This document shows, piece by piece, positions 8,751-17,960 of a DNA stretch of 64,000 bases; the first letter of the stretch is position 1, and every line of letters begins with the position of its first letter. The notes below the pieces were generated by a model. The model had not been told where the DNA came from, searched no databases, and saw nothing but the letters and a program-made list of their open reading frames with translations. Location: assembly GCF_018070325.1 (NCBI RefSeq), contig NZ_JAGPXY010000014.1, forward strand, positions 47,304-111,303, given 5' to 3'. Both the position numbers and the translations under genes were made by a program. This DNA is from Micromonospora sp. H61 (GTDB lineage: Bacteria > Actinomycetota > Actinomycetes > Mycobacteriales > Micromonosporaceae).

Positions 8751-9923
8751 TCAGATCAGCTCGACGATGGTGGCGTTGGCCATCCCGCCGCCCTCGCACA
8801 TGGTCTGCAGGCCGTAGCGGATGCCGTTGTCCCGCATGTGCTGAAGCATGGTGGTCATGATCCGGGCACCGGAGCCGCCGAGCGGGTGGCCGAGGGCGAT
8901 CGCCCCGCCGCGCGGGTTGAGCCGCTCCGGGTCCGCCTCGGTCTCCGCCAACCAGGCCAGCGGCACCGGGGCGAACGCCTCGTTCACCTCGTACACCCCG
9001 ATCTCCTCGATGCCCAGCCCCGCGCGGCGCAGCGCCTTCGCGGTGGCCGGGATGGGCGCGGTGAGCATGGCGACCGGGTCGTCGGCGGCGACCACGGCGG
9101 TGTGGATCCGGGCCAGCGGGCGCAGGCCGTGTCGGCTGGCCCAGTCGGAGGTGGTCACCGCGAGGGCCGCGGCGCCGTCGGAGATCTGGGACGCGGAACC
9201 GGCGGTCACCACGCCGTCGGCGCGGAACGGGGTGGCCAGCTCACCCAGCTTCTCCAGGGAGGTCTCCCGACGGATGCCCTCGTCGGCGGCAAACTTGCCA
9301 CCGTCGGCGAGCGGCACCGGGGTCAGCTCCGGGTCGAACGCGCCGGCGTCCTGCGCGGCGGCTGCCTTCTCGTGGCTGGCCAGCGCGAACTCGTCCAGTT
9401 GGGTACGCGAGAGGCGCCACCGTTGGGCGATCAGCTCGGCCCCGACCCCCTGGTTGAACGGCAGCGGCGCGTCGTCGGCGAAGCCCTCGACGCCCCGGTA
9501 ACGGGCGCGTAGCTGGTCACTGAACGGCATGCCGCCGGCCACGCTCGAGCCCATCGGCACCCTGGTCATCGACTCGACGCCGCCGGCGACCACCAGGTCG
9601 GCCTGACCGGAGAGCACCGTCGCGGCGGCGAAGTGCAGGGCCTGCTGGCTGGAGCCGCACTGCCGGTCCAGCGTGGTGCCGGGCACCGTCTCGGGCCAGC
9701 CGGCGGCGAGCACGCCGTTGCGGGCGATGTTCCACGACTGCTCGCCGACCTGGGACACGCAGCCCCAGAAGACGTCGTCGACCTGGGCCGGGTCGAGCCC
9801 GGTGCGCTCGGCGAGGGCGCGCAGCACGTGCGCCGAGAGGTCGACCGGGTGGACGCCGGCGAGGCTGCCCTTGCGCCGCCCGACCGGGGTACGTACCGCG
9901 CCGACGATGACCGCGTCACTCAT
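8751..9923 (-). CDS. fadA: Acetyl-CoA acyltransferase (thiolase, FadA type)
   Basis: The product has 390 residues, the full family length. Active-site residues are present: the acyl-accepting Cys89 in DRQCGSSQQA, His346 in GHPLGGSGAR and Cys376 in CEGGGMANA. VNEAFAPVPLAW supplies the conserved Asn-Glu motif. It catalyses thiolytic cleavage of 3-ketoacyl-CoA in beta-oxidation or fatty acid/steroid side-chain breakdown. The long RARYRGVEGFADDAPLPF loop is typical of the degradative class. No other beta-oxidation gene is adjacent, so its pathway cannot be read from context. Confidence 0.9.
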   Translation of the reverse strand: MSDAVIVGAVRTPVGRRKGSLAGVHPVDLSAHVLRALAERTGLDPAQVDDVFWGCVSQVGEQSWNIARNGVLAAGWPETVPGTTLDRQCGSSQQALHFAAATVLSGQADLVVAGGVESMTRVPMGSSVAGGMPFSDQLRARYRGVEGFADDAPLPFNQGVGAELIAQRWRLSRTQLDEFALASHEKAAAAQDAGAFDPELTPVPLADGGKFAADEGIRRETSLEKLGELATPFRADGVVTAGSASQISDGAAALAVTTSDWASRHGLRPLARIHTAVVAADDPVAMLTAPIPATAKALRRAGLGIEEIGVYEVNEAFAPVPLAWLAETEADPERLNPRGGAIALGHPLGGSGARIMTTMLQHMRDNGIRYGLQTMCEGGGMANATIVELI

Positions 9924-10035
9924 GTTTACTCCCCGGTAACTTGGGCTGCCCCGATCCTACGTCGTCCATCGACCGGTCGTCGGGCCACACCCGCACGAGG
10001 TGCCGGAATCCGACGGCCGCTGGCATGCTGGGCGG

Positions 10036-10464
10036 GTGAATGAGACCTCCCCTGCACAGCAGTGGCGGGTGCCGTCGAGCCTGCCGTCGGCGAAGCTGGC
10101 CGGCGCTGTCCTGCTCGTCGCGCTCGGGCTGCTCTTCGCCGACGGCGACACTGTCCGCCTGGCATTGGCCGTCCTGGCCGCCGCCGCGCTGGCCGGCTGG
10201 GCGGTACGTGACCTGGTCGCGCCGGTCCGGTTGGCGGTGGACCCGGCCGGGCTCACCGTCATCCACGGCTTCGCCGGCCGGCGGCTGCTGCCCTGGTCTG
10301 CGGTCGAGGCGATCGCCGTCGACCGGCGGCCCCGACTCGGGCTGACCAGCGAGACCCTGGAGATCGACGCGGGCAACTCGCTGCATCTGTTCGGCCGGTA
10401 CGACCTCGGGGCCACCCCGGAAGAGGTGGCCGCCGCACTGCACGCCGCCCGCCCTGTCAGGTGA
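10036..10464 (+). CDS. PH-domain-containing membrane protein
   Basis: The product has 142 residues from GTG 10036. Two closely spaced hydrophobic segments (LAGAVLLVALGLLFADG and LALAVLAAAALAGWAV) form an N-terminal hairpin. A bacterial PH-like domain follows (LAVDPAGLTVIHGF, LLPWSAVEAIAVDRR, LEIDAGNSLHLFG). Similar small proteins are common in actinomycetes and their role is unknown. It overlaps the convergent rhomboid gene by eight bases. A longer frame to 10000 lacks a ribosome site. Confidence 0.7.
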   Translation: MNETSPAQQWRVPSSLPSAKLAGAVLLVALGLLFADGDTVRLALAVLAAAALAGWAVRDLVAPVRLAVDPAGLTVIHGFAGRRLLPWSAVEAIAVDRRPRLGLTSETLEIDAGNSLHLFGRYDLGATPEEVAAALHAARPVR

Positions 10465-11368
10465 GCAGTGCGGCGGTCCGGAAGAGCACCAGCGCGAGCA
10501 GGATCAGCAGGATCAGCGCCCCACCGGTGACCTGCACCAGCGTGCGCCGACCACGCGGCGCGTACGCGAGCACCAACGCCATCAACGCGCCGACCACCAG
10601 CCCGCCCAGGTGCCCGGGGATCGAGATGCCCGGCACGGCGAGTGTGAACACCAGGTTGATCACCAGGATCGGGATGATCCGGGAGATGTCCCGGCCCAGC
10701 TTGCGCTCGATGATGATCAGCGCGGCGAAGAGACCGAACACGGCGGTCGACGCGCCGACGGTGGCCGCCCTCGGGCTGCTGAACAGGTAGGCGGCCACGT
10801 TGCCGCCGAGGCCCGCGATCAGGTAGAGCGCGGCGAACCGCACCCGCCCGAGGTTGGCCTCCAGCGACCGGCCGAGCACCCACAGCGCCCACATGTTGAG
10901 CAGCAGGTGGAGCACGCCGTAGTGCAGGAACATCGCCGTGACCAGCCGGTACCACTGGCCCTCGGCGATCCCGCCGAGCGTGTAGTCGGAGAGGTAGGCC
11001 CGGCCGAGCACCGCACCCCACTCGGTCAGCGGCGTGCTGCCACCCATCAGGCCGCCGAAGCCGGAGCCGCCGACCGCCGCGTCCCCGCCCCGGGCGGAGG
11101 CGATGGAGAGCAGCAGGAGCAGCACGTTCACGGCGATCAGGGCCTTGGTGACATAGCCGTGCCGGCCGGCCGTACCGCCGCCGAAGGCGGTACGCGCCGG
11201 CCGGACACTGCGACGCCCCTCGTTGACGCACTCCGGGCACTGGTGCCCGACCGAGGCATCCCGCATGCAGTCCGGGCAGATCGGCCGGTCACAGCGGGAG
11301 CACCGGACGTAGGTCTCCCGGCCGGGGTGCCGGTAGCAGACGGGGGTGGTCGGCGGAGACTCGCTCAC
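10457..11368 (-). CDS. Rhomboid-family intramembrane serine protease with N-terminal zinc-finger
   Basis: The product has 303 residues. Residues 11-47 form a B-box-like finger with CxxC pairs and His (CYRH, CSRC, CPDC, CPEC). Six or more TM helices follow. Rhomboid features are His149/His154/Asn158 in FLHYGVLHLLLN, catalytic Ser207 in GAST and catalytic His253 in GHLGG, so a functional Ser-His dyad is present. It should cleave single-pass membrane proteins inside the bilayer. The zinc-finger/rhomboid fusion is widespread in actinobacteria, probably for substrate or partner binding on the cytoplasmic side. Substrates are unknown. Confidence 0.88.
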   Translation of the reverse strand: MSESPPTTPVCYRHPGRETYVRCSRCDRPICPDCMRDASVGHQCPECVNEGRRSVRPARTAFGGGTAGRHGYVTKALIAVNVLLLLLSIASARGGDAAVGGSGFGGLMGGSTPLTEWGAVLGRAYLSDYTLGGIAEGQWYRLVTAMFLHYGVLHLLLNMWALWVLGRSLEANLGRVRFAALYLIAGLGGNVAAYLFSSPRAATVGASTAVFGLFAALIIIERKLGRDISRIIPILVINLVFTLAVPGISIPGHLGGLVVGALMALVLAYAPRGRRTLVQVTGGALILLILLALVLFRTAALLT

Positions 11369-11462
11369 CGGGCCGACCCTCCGTCCAACACCACACGGTC
11401 CACCGGCACCGGCCGTGCTCCGGAGCGCTCAATCATGCGAGCAAAGGTACCTCGCCAGTCGC

Positions 11463-11993
<531 letters not shown>

Positions 11994-12110
11994 GGGTACT
12001 CCTCACTCGTTGGTCAGTTCCATGCGGATCCTCCCATGTGCCCGATCTGGCATCGCGGAGGCATCCGAAGGTGGAGGATGACGAAGGAACAACTCCCAGG
12101 AGGTAGGACC

Positions 12111-12857
12111 GTGTTTGGATTCGGGCGGCGCAAGTCCCAGGGGCAGCTGGCAAGGGCCGAGCTGAACCAGAGCATCAGCCACCTGATGCTGGCAGCCAAC
12201 CACGCCGCGAAGGGCGCCGGCGCGACCGTCGGCCCGCGGGTCCAGATGGCCCGGGGTTACGTCGAACCGACCGCCGCGAAGGTACGGGACCGCGCGTCGA
12301 CCGGCTGGGGGACGACTCTCACCACGCTGGCACCGCTGGCGGCGGCTGCTCGTGACGGCGCCGCACAGGCAGGGCCGCTGACCAGGAAGGCCAAGTCGAA
12401 GACCATGCGGATCACCGGTAAGAAGAAGCAGCCGCGTCGTCGCGGCTCGATGATGACCGGCCTGTTGGCGGCGGGTGCCATCGCCGGCCTGGCCGGCGCG
12501 GTCGCGCTGCGTCGCCGCCGGGAGCAGCAGGAGTGGGCCGAGTACGACCCGACCCGCAGCACCCTGGAGCCGATGCGCGACGAGGTCGACTCGATCGAGG
12601 TGCGTACGCCGTCCGCAGCACGGGGGTCCGACGGGTCCGCGATTTCCGGCGCGGCGGGGATGACCGGCGCGGGCAGCTCGGCGGTGGCCGGCGGCTCCAG
12701 CGCCAGCACCACCGCCCCGGCCAAGCAGACCGGTGTCCGCCCGACCGACAAGGTCCCGTCGGTCGCCGAGGGCGCCACCGACGTCTCCGGTCGGCCGACC
12801 GACGACCTCACCAAGGCGCTGGGCAAGGACACGGCCCGCACCAACGGCCGCCGCTGA
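12111..12857 (+). CDS. Hypothetical actinomycete protein with one TM segment and low-complexity tail
   Basis: The product has 248 residues from GTG 12111, which has a near-perfect AGGAGGT site (12098-12104) at ideal spacing. The in-frame ATG at 12078 would only add 11 residues across that site. The N-terminal half has a helical region (QLARAELNQSISHLMLAANHAAKGAG) and basic stretch KKKQPRRRG, then a single TM helix (MMTGLLAAGAIAGLAGAVAL) and RRRREQ. The last 100 residues are Gly/Ser/Thr/Ala-rich and probably disordered. Such proteins are common in Micromonospora relatives and have no assigned role. Confidence 0.75.
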   Translation: MFGFGRRKSQGQLARAELNQSISHLMLAANHAAKGAGATVGPRVQMARGYVEPTAAKVRDRASTGWGTTLTTLAPLAAAARDGAAQAGPLTRKAKSKTMRITGKKKQPRRRGSMMTGLLAAGAIAGLAGAVALRRRREQQEWAEYDPTRSTLEPMRDEVDSIEVRTPSAARGSDGSAISGAAGMTGAGSSAVAGGSSASTTAPAKQTGVRPTDKVPSVAEGATDVSGRPTDDLTKALGKDTARTNGRR

Positions 12858-12877
12858 GGTCAACAGCAGCGCATCGG

Positions 12878-12911
12878 GCGCCGGCGAGTGGGTCCACCCA
12901 CTCGTCGGCGC
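12878..12911. terminator. Bidirectional hairpin terminator
   Basis: A 15-bp stem with one G-T pair (arms 12878-12892 and 12897-12911) and TCCA loop lies between convergent genes. The right arm ends GGCGC and is followed by TTCC. It serves the gene ending at 12857 and, on the other strand, corA. Confidence 0.75.
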
Positions 12912-12917
12912 TTCCGC

Positions 12918-12946
12918 GTGAGCGGCGCTTCGTCGTGAGCGGCGCT
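12918..12946. repeat. Direct repeat of GTGAGCGGCGCT
   Basis: Two exact 12-mers at 12918-12929 and 12935-12946 start 17 bases apart in the convergent intergenic gap, just before the corA stop. No role is evident. Confidence 0.6.
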
Positions 12947-12955
12947 ACCGCAAGA

Positions 12956-14110
12956 TCAGAGCCAGCCGTTGCGGCGGAACCAGCGGTAGAGGGCCAGCGA
13001 GACACCGAGCATCAGGGCCAACACCACCGGATAGCCGTACGTCATCTTCAGCTCGGGCATGTTGTCGAAGTTCATCCCATAGATGCCGGCGATGGCGGTC
13101 CAGACCGCGGCGATACCGGCCCAGGCAGCGATCTTGCGCATGTCGTTGTTCTGGTCGACGGTGACCTGGGCCAGCCGCGCCTGAAGGATGGAGTTCAGCA
13201 GGTCGTCGTAGGAGTTCACCTGCTCCACGGTGCGGCTCAGGTGGTCCTGCACGTCCCGGAAGTACTTGCGGATCTCCTTGGGAACGTCCCGGTTGACCTG
13301 GGAGGTCAGCGTCATCAGCGGCCGTTGCAACGGCACCACCGCCCGCTTGAACTCGACCAGTTCCCGCTTCATCTGGTAGATCCGCTGAACCCGCCCGTGG
13401 CCGTGGCGGTCGAAGACCTCGGCCTCCAGCATGTCCAGGTCGTCCTCGATCTGGTCGGCCACCTCCAGATAGAGGTCGACCACCCGGTCGGTCACCCCGT
13501 ACGCCACAGCCCACGGGCCGTGCAGCAGCAACTCCTGCTTGGTCTCCAGGTCGGCGCGGATCGGGGCGAGCCGGCAGGCGTCGCCGTGCCGGACGCTGAT
13601 CACGAAGTTCGGGCCGATGAAGAGCATCACCTGCCCGGTCTCCACCACCTCGGAGTTCTCGGTCAGCTCGGTGTGCTCGCAGTAGCGGGCGGTGCGCAGC
13701 ACCAGGAAGACGACGTCGCCGAACCGCTCCAGCTTGGGACGCTGCTCGGCCTTGACCGCGTCCTCGACCGCCAGCTCGTGCAGGCCGTAGGTCTCCGCGA
13801 TGGCGGTCATCTCGGCCAGCTCCGGCTGGTGCAGACCGATCCAGACGAAGCCGTGCTCCTCACGGCGGGCCGCCGCCAGTGCATCCGCGTAGTCCCAGTC
13901 GCCGGGCTGCCGCTTGCCGTCGACGTAGAGCGCGCAGTCGACCACGGCGCTGCGGCCGGTGCCACTGCCCGTCGGGGCCGGAACGGGCGGCGAGCCGTCG
14001 GCGTTGAGGATCCGGGTCATCGCCCGGACCGGGGAGGGCCACGCCCGAGGTCGCAGCACCCGACCGGTGGTCGACGGTGCCGTCCGGTCCCGCTCTGTCC
14101 GATCCGTCAT
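12956..14110 (-). CDS. corA: CorA-family magnesium/cobalt transporter
   Basis: The product has 384 residues from ATG 14110, preceded by CGGGAGGTGACGCG. The large cytoplasmic N-terminal domain ends in a long helix. Two C-terminal TM helices surround the diagnostic pore motif YGMN (in IYGMNFDNMPEL), and the protein ends in the basic RRNGWL. It should form a pentameric Mg2+ (or Co2+/Ni2+) channel in the membrane. An upstream in-frame extension to 14242 is Pro/Ala-rich and lacks a ribosome site, so it was excluded. Confidence 0.9.
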   Translation of the reverse strand: MTDRTERDRTAPSTTGRVLRPRAWPSPVRAMTRILNADGSPPVPAPTGSGTGRSAVVDCALYVDGKRQPGDWDYADALAAARREEHGFVWIGLHQPELAEMTAIAETYGLHELAVEDAVKAEQRPKLERFGDVVFLVLRTARYCEHTELTENSEVVETGQVMLFIGPNFVISVRHGDACRLAPIRADLETKQELLLHGPWAVAYGVTDRVVDLYLEVADQIEDDLDMLEAEVFDRHGHGRVQRIYQMKRELVEFKRAVVPLQRPLMTLTSQVNRDVPKEIRKYFRDVQDHLSRTVEQVNSYDDLLNSILQARLAQVTVDQNNDMRKIAAWAGIAAVWTAIAGIYGMNFDNMPELKMTYGYPVVLALMLGVSLALYRWFRRNGWL

Positions 14111-14421
14111 CGCGTCACCTCCCGCGCTCAGCTGCGGCTTGCAGGCTACGCCGATCGCGGTCGAGGACCGGTGTGACGGCGGTCGCGTGGGGGCGGCGCC
14201 GGGCGGGCCGGGCCGCATCGGGGGGTGTGCGGGGGACGACACGGCCCACCCGGCACCTGTGGGGGCGGGAGGTTGTGCTGCCGCGTCAACCCGGCGGGGC
14301 CGGCCCGGAGGCCGGGCGCAGCTGGCGGGGTGACGCTCGCAGCATTGTGGGCCAGCCGGCCGCCCGAGGGGAGCCCCGGGACGGCCGGCATCGTCGTTCT
14401 GTCAGGAACCCGACACTTAAG
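14111..14421. other. Intergenic region upstream of corA
   Basis: This 311-base gap, very GC-rich, separates the corA start from the stop of the aminotransferase gene, both on the minus strand. It should hold the corA promoter. I see one short hairpin (CCGGCC-CGGA-GGCCGG, 14300-14315). I could not recognise an M-box or other Mg2+ riboswitch by eye and found no convincing small ORF. Confidence 0.5.
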
Positions 14422-15516
14422 TCAGCTGCGAACGGCCTCGACGGCCGCCGCGAGCCGCCGGACACCCTCGTCGATCTTGTCGGCGGTCACCGCCGAGAAG
14501 GCCAGTCGGAGAGCGTGCCGCCCGCCGTCCAACACGAAGTCACTGCCCTTGACCACGGCGACCCCGCGCTCGGCCGCCGCCGGGGCGAGCCGGTCGACCA
14601 GCACGTCCTCCGGGAACTCGACCCAGAGGAAGTAGCCGCCGTCGGGCTCCACGAACCGCGCCTGCGGCAGGTGCCGGCGCAACGACTCCGCGAGCACCTG
14701 GGCCCGCTCGCCCAACGCTGCCCGGACCGTCTCGATCGAGCGGTCGATGTCACCGGAGACGCAGAACTGGTGCACGATCGCCTGGGACACCATCCCGGGG
14801 GAGATGTAGAGGCTTGTCGCGTTCTTCGCGATGGAGGCGATCAGGTCGGCCGGGCCGACCAGGTAACCGACCCGCACACCCGGGCAGACCGTCTTGGTGA
14901 AGCTCGACGCGTGCACCACCACGTTGCGGGTGTCCAGCGAGAGCATCGACGGCAGCGCCTCGCCACGGAAGCGGATGTCCGCGTACGGGTCGTCCTCGAA
15001 GATCGTGAACTCGTACTCGGCGGCCAGGTCGAGCAACTCCCGGCGCTTCTCCAGGGACAGCGTCATACCGGCCGGGTTCTGGTAGTTCGGGATGACGTGC
15101 GCGAGCCGGGGGCGGACACCGGACTCCAGCAGCTTGCGCAGCTCGGCAGTGTCCAGGCCATCCGGCTGGACGGCGATGCCGTGCAGCTCGCTGCCCATCC
15201 GCTGGAGGTTGAGCAGCGTCCGGTCGTACGTCGGGCGCTCCACCACCACCGCGTCACCGGGGCGGACCAGGTGGTCGAAGAGGAACGCGTCGGCCTGAAG
15301 CGACCCATTGGTGACCAGCACCTGGTCGGCCTCGACCCCGTGCTTCTCCGCGATCCACTTTCGCAGCGGAAGGTACCCGACGGAGGTGCCGTACGCCGTC
15401 ACCCCTGCGGGATCGGCGTCGAAGGCGCGGACGGCGGCGGCCTTGAGCCCCTCGACATCGACGATGTCCAGCGAGGGAGCCCCACGGGCAAAGGAGATCA
15501 ACTGCTCGGCGGTCAT
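14422..15516 (-). CDS. PLP-dependent aminotransferase (class I/II, LysN/MocR-catalytic-domain type)
   Basis: The product has about 364 residues. Fold type I motifs are clear: YGTSVGYLPLR, NGSLQADAFL, the PLP-phosphate region, NYQNPAGMTL, EDDPYADIRF (Asp contacting the PLP nitrogen) and the Schiff-base lysine in SSFTKTVCPGVRVGY. The closest functional classes are 2-aminoadipate or aromatic/branched-chain transaminases; the substrate is not resolved. There is no N-terminal GntR domain, so it is an enzyme rather than a MocR regulator. ATG 15516 is chosen because the upstream extension to 15603 is Pro-rich. No ribosome site is evident, so the mRNA may be leaderless. Confidence 0.82.
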   Translation of the reverse strand: MTAEQLISFARGAPSLDIVDVEGLKAAAVRAFDADPAGVTAYGTSVGYLPLRKWIAEKHGVEADQVLVTNGSLQADAFLFDHLVRPGDAVVVERPTYDRTLLNLQRMGSELHGIAVQPDGLDTAELRKLLESGVRPRLAHVIPNYQNPAGMTLSLEKRRELLDLAAEYEFTIFEDDPYADIRFRGEALPSMLSLDTRNVVVHASSFTKTVCPGVRVGYLVGPADLIASIAKNATSLYISPGMVSQAIVHQFCVSGDIDRSIETVRAALGERAQVLAESLRRHLPQARFVEPDGGYFLWVEFPEDVLVDRLAPAAAERGVAVVKGSDFVLDGGRHALRLAFSAVTADKIDEGVRRLAAAVEAVRS

Positions 15517-15622
15517 GGATGTTGAGCGTACGGGCGGCGGCGGGGGACGCGCGGTCGGCACGGCGATGTCCGCATCCTGAGCCACCGGGTCGGGTGACCC
15601 CACTCCACCGGTCGGCGGCAGA

Positions 15623-16081
15623 TCAGACCGGAAGTGCGAGCGCGTCGCGCTGCGCGGCCCGGGAAAGTCCCTCCAGCTGCACGCCGAGCGCGTCGAGGAG
15701 CTGACTCCAGTCGAAGTAGGAGCGCCAGGCGGTGATCCGACCCTTGCGGGCCCGGACCACGTCGGCCACCTCCCAGCTCACCAGCCGGCCGGTGGGCGCT
15801 ACGGTGCCGTACGGCGAATGCAGGGTGCCGGTGTGGGTGCCGGTCAGCCGCAGCTCGACCGCGGCGCCACCGCCGGTGCGGACCACGCCCATCGGGTCGA
15901 CCCGCAGATCTCCGAAGGCGCCGGTCCAGGTGCGCAGCAGCGCGGGCAGCTCGATCGGACGGACCGTCACGCCCGGCATGGCGTAGAACGCCTCCGGGGC
16001 GTAGAGATCCGGCAGCCGAGCCACGTCCCGACGCAGGAGCATGGCGTACTGCTGCTCGACCAGCCGCTCCGCGTCGCGCAT
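15623..16081 (-). CDS. SnoaL/NTF2-like family protein
   Basis: The product has 152 residues with the short alpha+beta cone fold typical of SnoaL-like proteins: an N-terminal helix ERLVEQQYAMLLRRDVARLPDLYAPEAFY, then strands with TGTHTGTLHSPYG and VADVVRARKGRITAWRSYFDW. Members act as polyketide cyclases, isomerases or ligand binders, and many have unknown roles. ATG 16081 follows GGGGAGGTCCCG. The frame extends to 16102 without a better site. It lies 106 bases upstream of the aminotransferase gene on the same strand. Confidence 0.75.
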   Translation of the reverse strand: MRDAERLVEQQYAMLLRRDVARLPDLYAPEAFYAMPGVTVRPIELPALLRTWTGAFGDLRVDPMGVVRTGGGAAVELRLTGTHTGTLHSPYGTVAPTGRLVSWEVADVVRARKGRITAWRSYFDWSQLLDALGVQLEGLSRAAQRDALALPV

Positions 16082-16163
16082 CGGGACCTCCCCGCGGGCC
16101 ACGGCATCTCCGCGCCCGCAGGGGATGTCTACCCATCGATCCGGCCCCGCACACCACAGTCGG

Positions 16164-16556
16164 TCAGGTCGTGGCGACCGCCTGGCTCTCCGACCAGACC
16201 CGCATGATGTCCCGGACGGAGATCACGCCGGCCACCTCCCGGCCGTCCAGCACCACCAGGTGCCGGAATCCGCCCCGGGCCATCGCGGCGGCGGCCTCGG
16301 TCACCGTCCACTCCGGCCCCGCGTAGACCACGTCCCAGGTCAGGTGGGCGCCGGTGCGTTCCACGTCGCAGTCCAGGCCGGCGCCGATGGCCTTCAACAC
16401 GTCACGTTCGGTCATGATCCCCACGCCCTCGGAATCCGGGTCGATCACGACCGCCGACCCGACACCGCGGGCCGACATCATCCGGGCCGCCTGGCGGAGC
16501 GTGTGCTCCGGACCGACGACGAGGACCTGGCTGGACATCGCATCCCGTACCTGCAT
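16164..16556 (-). CDS. Tandem CBS-domain protein
   Basis: The product has 130 residues made almost entirely of two CBS motifs: VRDAMSSQVLVVGPEHTLRQAARMM...GIMTERDVLKAI and the second ending GVISVRDIMRVW. Stand-alone CBS pairs bind adenosyl ligands (AMP, ATP, SAM, NAD) as energy or stress sensors. The partner is not evident. ATG 16556 is preceded by AAGGGGTGATG at good spacing, and the GTG three bases earlier is less well placed. Confidence 0.85.
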   Translation of the reverse strand: MQVRDAMSSQVLVVGPEHTLRQAARMMSARGVGSAVVIDPDSEGVGIMTERDVLKAIGAGLDCDVERTGAHLTWDVVYAGPEWTVTEAAAAMARGGFRHLVVLDGREVAGVISVRDIMRVWSESQAVATT

Positions 16557-16665
16557 CACACATCACCCCTTTGGGACGGTGGCATTCGGTACGGACATGG
16601 TGGTCGGTGGATGTTTCCGGGACAAGAGCGGCATCGCACAAGCTGCGGACGCTGGCTACTGTCGG

Positions 16666-17118
16666 ATGGTGTCCACCGAGCCCCTGCGCTGCGCCGGCGC
16701 GCTGATCGTCGACCATGACGGCCGCATCTTCTTTCAGCGCCGCTCACCACACCGACGCCTGTTTCCCAACTGTTGGGACATCGTCGGTGGCCACCTGGAG
16801 CCGGGCGAGGACATCGACGAGGCACTGCGCCGGGAGATCACCGAGGAGACCGGCTGGGTCCTCTCCCACGTCCTGGGTCAGGTGGGCGAGTACAGCTACG
16901 TCGGCGACGACGGCCTGGCCCGGACCGAGTACGACTTCCTGGTCCGCGTCGACGGTGACCTCGACCGCCCGATGCTGGAGGCCGGCAAGCACACCGAGTA
17001 CCGCTGGCTGGCCGAGCACGAGATGACAGTGCTCGACGAGCACCGCGACGTCAACGACGGGCTGATCCGGCGGATCGCGGAGGAGGGCTTCGCCGTCCTG
17101 CGGTCGATCGGTCTGTGA
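16666..17118 (+). CDS. Nudix hydrolase
   Basis: The product has 150 residues. The Nudix box is complete (GGHLEPGEDIDEALRREITEETGW), giving the G-x5-E-x7-REVxEExGU Mg2+-binding helix. The family hydrolyses nucleoside diphosphate derivatives, and the exact substrate is unpredictable. The stop overlaps the next gene's GTG by four bases (GTGA), so the two are coupled. The ATG at 16666 is the first plausible start. The longer frame to 16354 is the shadow of the CBS gene. Confidence 0.85.
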   Translation: MVSTEPLRCAGALIVDHDGRIFFQRRSPHRRLFPNCWDIVGGHLEPGEDIDEALRREITEETGWVLSHVLGQVGEYSYVGDDGLARTEYDFLVRVDGDLDRPMLEAGKHTEYRWLAEHEMTVLDEHRDVNDGLIRRIAEEGFAVLRSIGL

Positions 17119-17882
17119 ACACCGTCGAACTGGCGCCCCACCGGATCGCCGGGCTGCTCGCGCCGGCCGTGGACCGGACCTTCCGCGCCGGCATCCTGGC
17201 CGGCCGGGACGGTGGTGGCGCCGAGTTGTCCCAGCGCTACGGCGGAATCACCGCCACCGGCTTCCTGGTCGACCTGCGCACCCGGCTGGCCGCACCCGGT
17301 GGCACAGTCGACGGGCCCGGGTTCGCGGCGATCACCCGCTACCAGGACCCGGTCGCCTGCCGGCGGACGGTGGACAAGCAGGTGGCCCACGGGATGATCT
17401 ACCGCGGCCCGGACGGCGCCCTGTCCGCCACCGAGCGGGGCGCCGCCTTCCTCGCCGAGCTGTACCAGGTGCACGCCGAGGTCACCGAGGAGCTGTGGGC
17501 CGGCCACGACGACCGGATGGCCCGGCTGGTGGCCATGCTCGGCCGACTGCTGTCGTACGCCCTGGTGCTGGCCGACGAGGAGGCGAACCCGGCCGCCTCG
17601 GCCTTCGCCGCGCTGGCGCCCCCGTACGAACCGGACGGCACCCCGTCCGGAGTGCTGCTGCTCAACCGGCTCAGCACGCTGCGACACCACCGGGCCGACG
17701 CGCACGCCGCCGCGTGGACCGCCGCCGGGCACACCGCGTCGAGCATCGCCGCCCTGCCGGCCGGTCCCGAGCGGCTCGCCATCGAACTGGAGACCGACCG
17801 GCGGGCCGGCGGCCCGTACGCCGTGCTCAGCGCGGAGGAGCGCCTGGCCATGCTCGCCGACCTGGCGGCATTGCCCGGCTGA
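17115..17882 (+). CDS. SCO6745-family (SalK-like) protein
   Basis: The product has 255 residues and is alpha-helical. It contains DPVACRRTVDKQVAHGMIYRGPDGALSATERG (a winged-helix-like segment) and a C-terminal part with LLLNRLSTLRHHRADAHAAAWTAAGHTA. This matches my recollection of the actinomycete family named after SCO6745/SalK, whose function is undefined. It is coupled to the Nudix gene through GTGA and lies 78 bases before the nucleotidyltransferase gene. Its association with that pathway is suggested by position only. Confidence 0.65.
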   Translation: MNTVELAPHRIAGLLAPAVDRTFRAGILAGRDGGGAELSQRYGGITATGFLVDLRTRLAAPGGTVDGPGFAAITRYQDPVACRRTVDKQVAHGMIYRGPDGALSATERGAAFLAELYQVHAEVTEELWAGHDDRMARLVAMLGRLLSYALVLADEEANPAASAFAALAPPYEPDGTPSGVLLLNRLSTLRHHRADAHAAAWTAAGHTASSIAALPAGPERLAIELETDRRAGGPYAVLSAEERLAMLADLAALPG

Positions 17883-17960
17883 CCCGGTTGGCCGGAGCGG
17901 CGCACCCGGCCGGCGCTATCCTCCACCGGTGACGGGAGCAGGACTAGGGAGGATGTCGCG

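Noticed and set aside
14111..14421. Mg2+ riboswitch (M-box) in the corA leader
   Set aside because: Only one short hairpin was found and none of the conserved M-box helices could be traced by eye.
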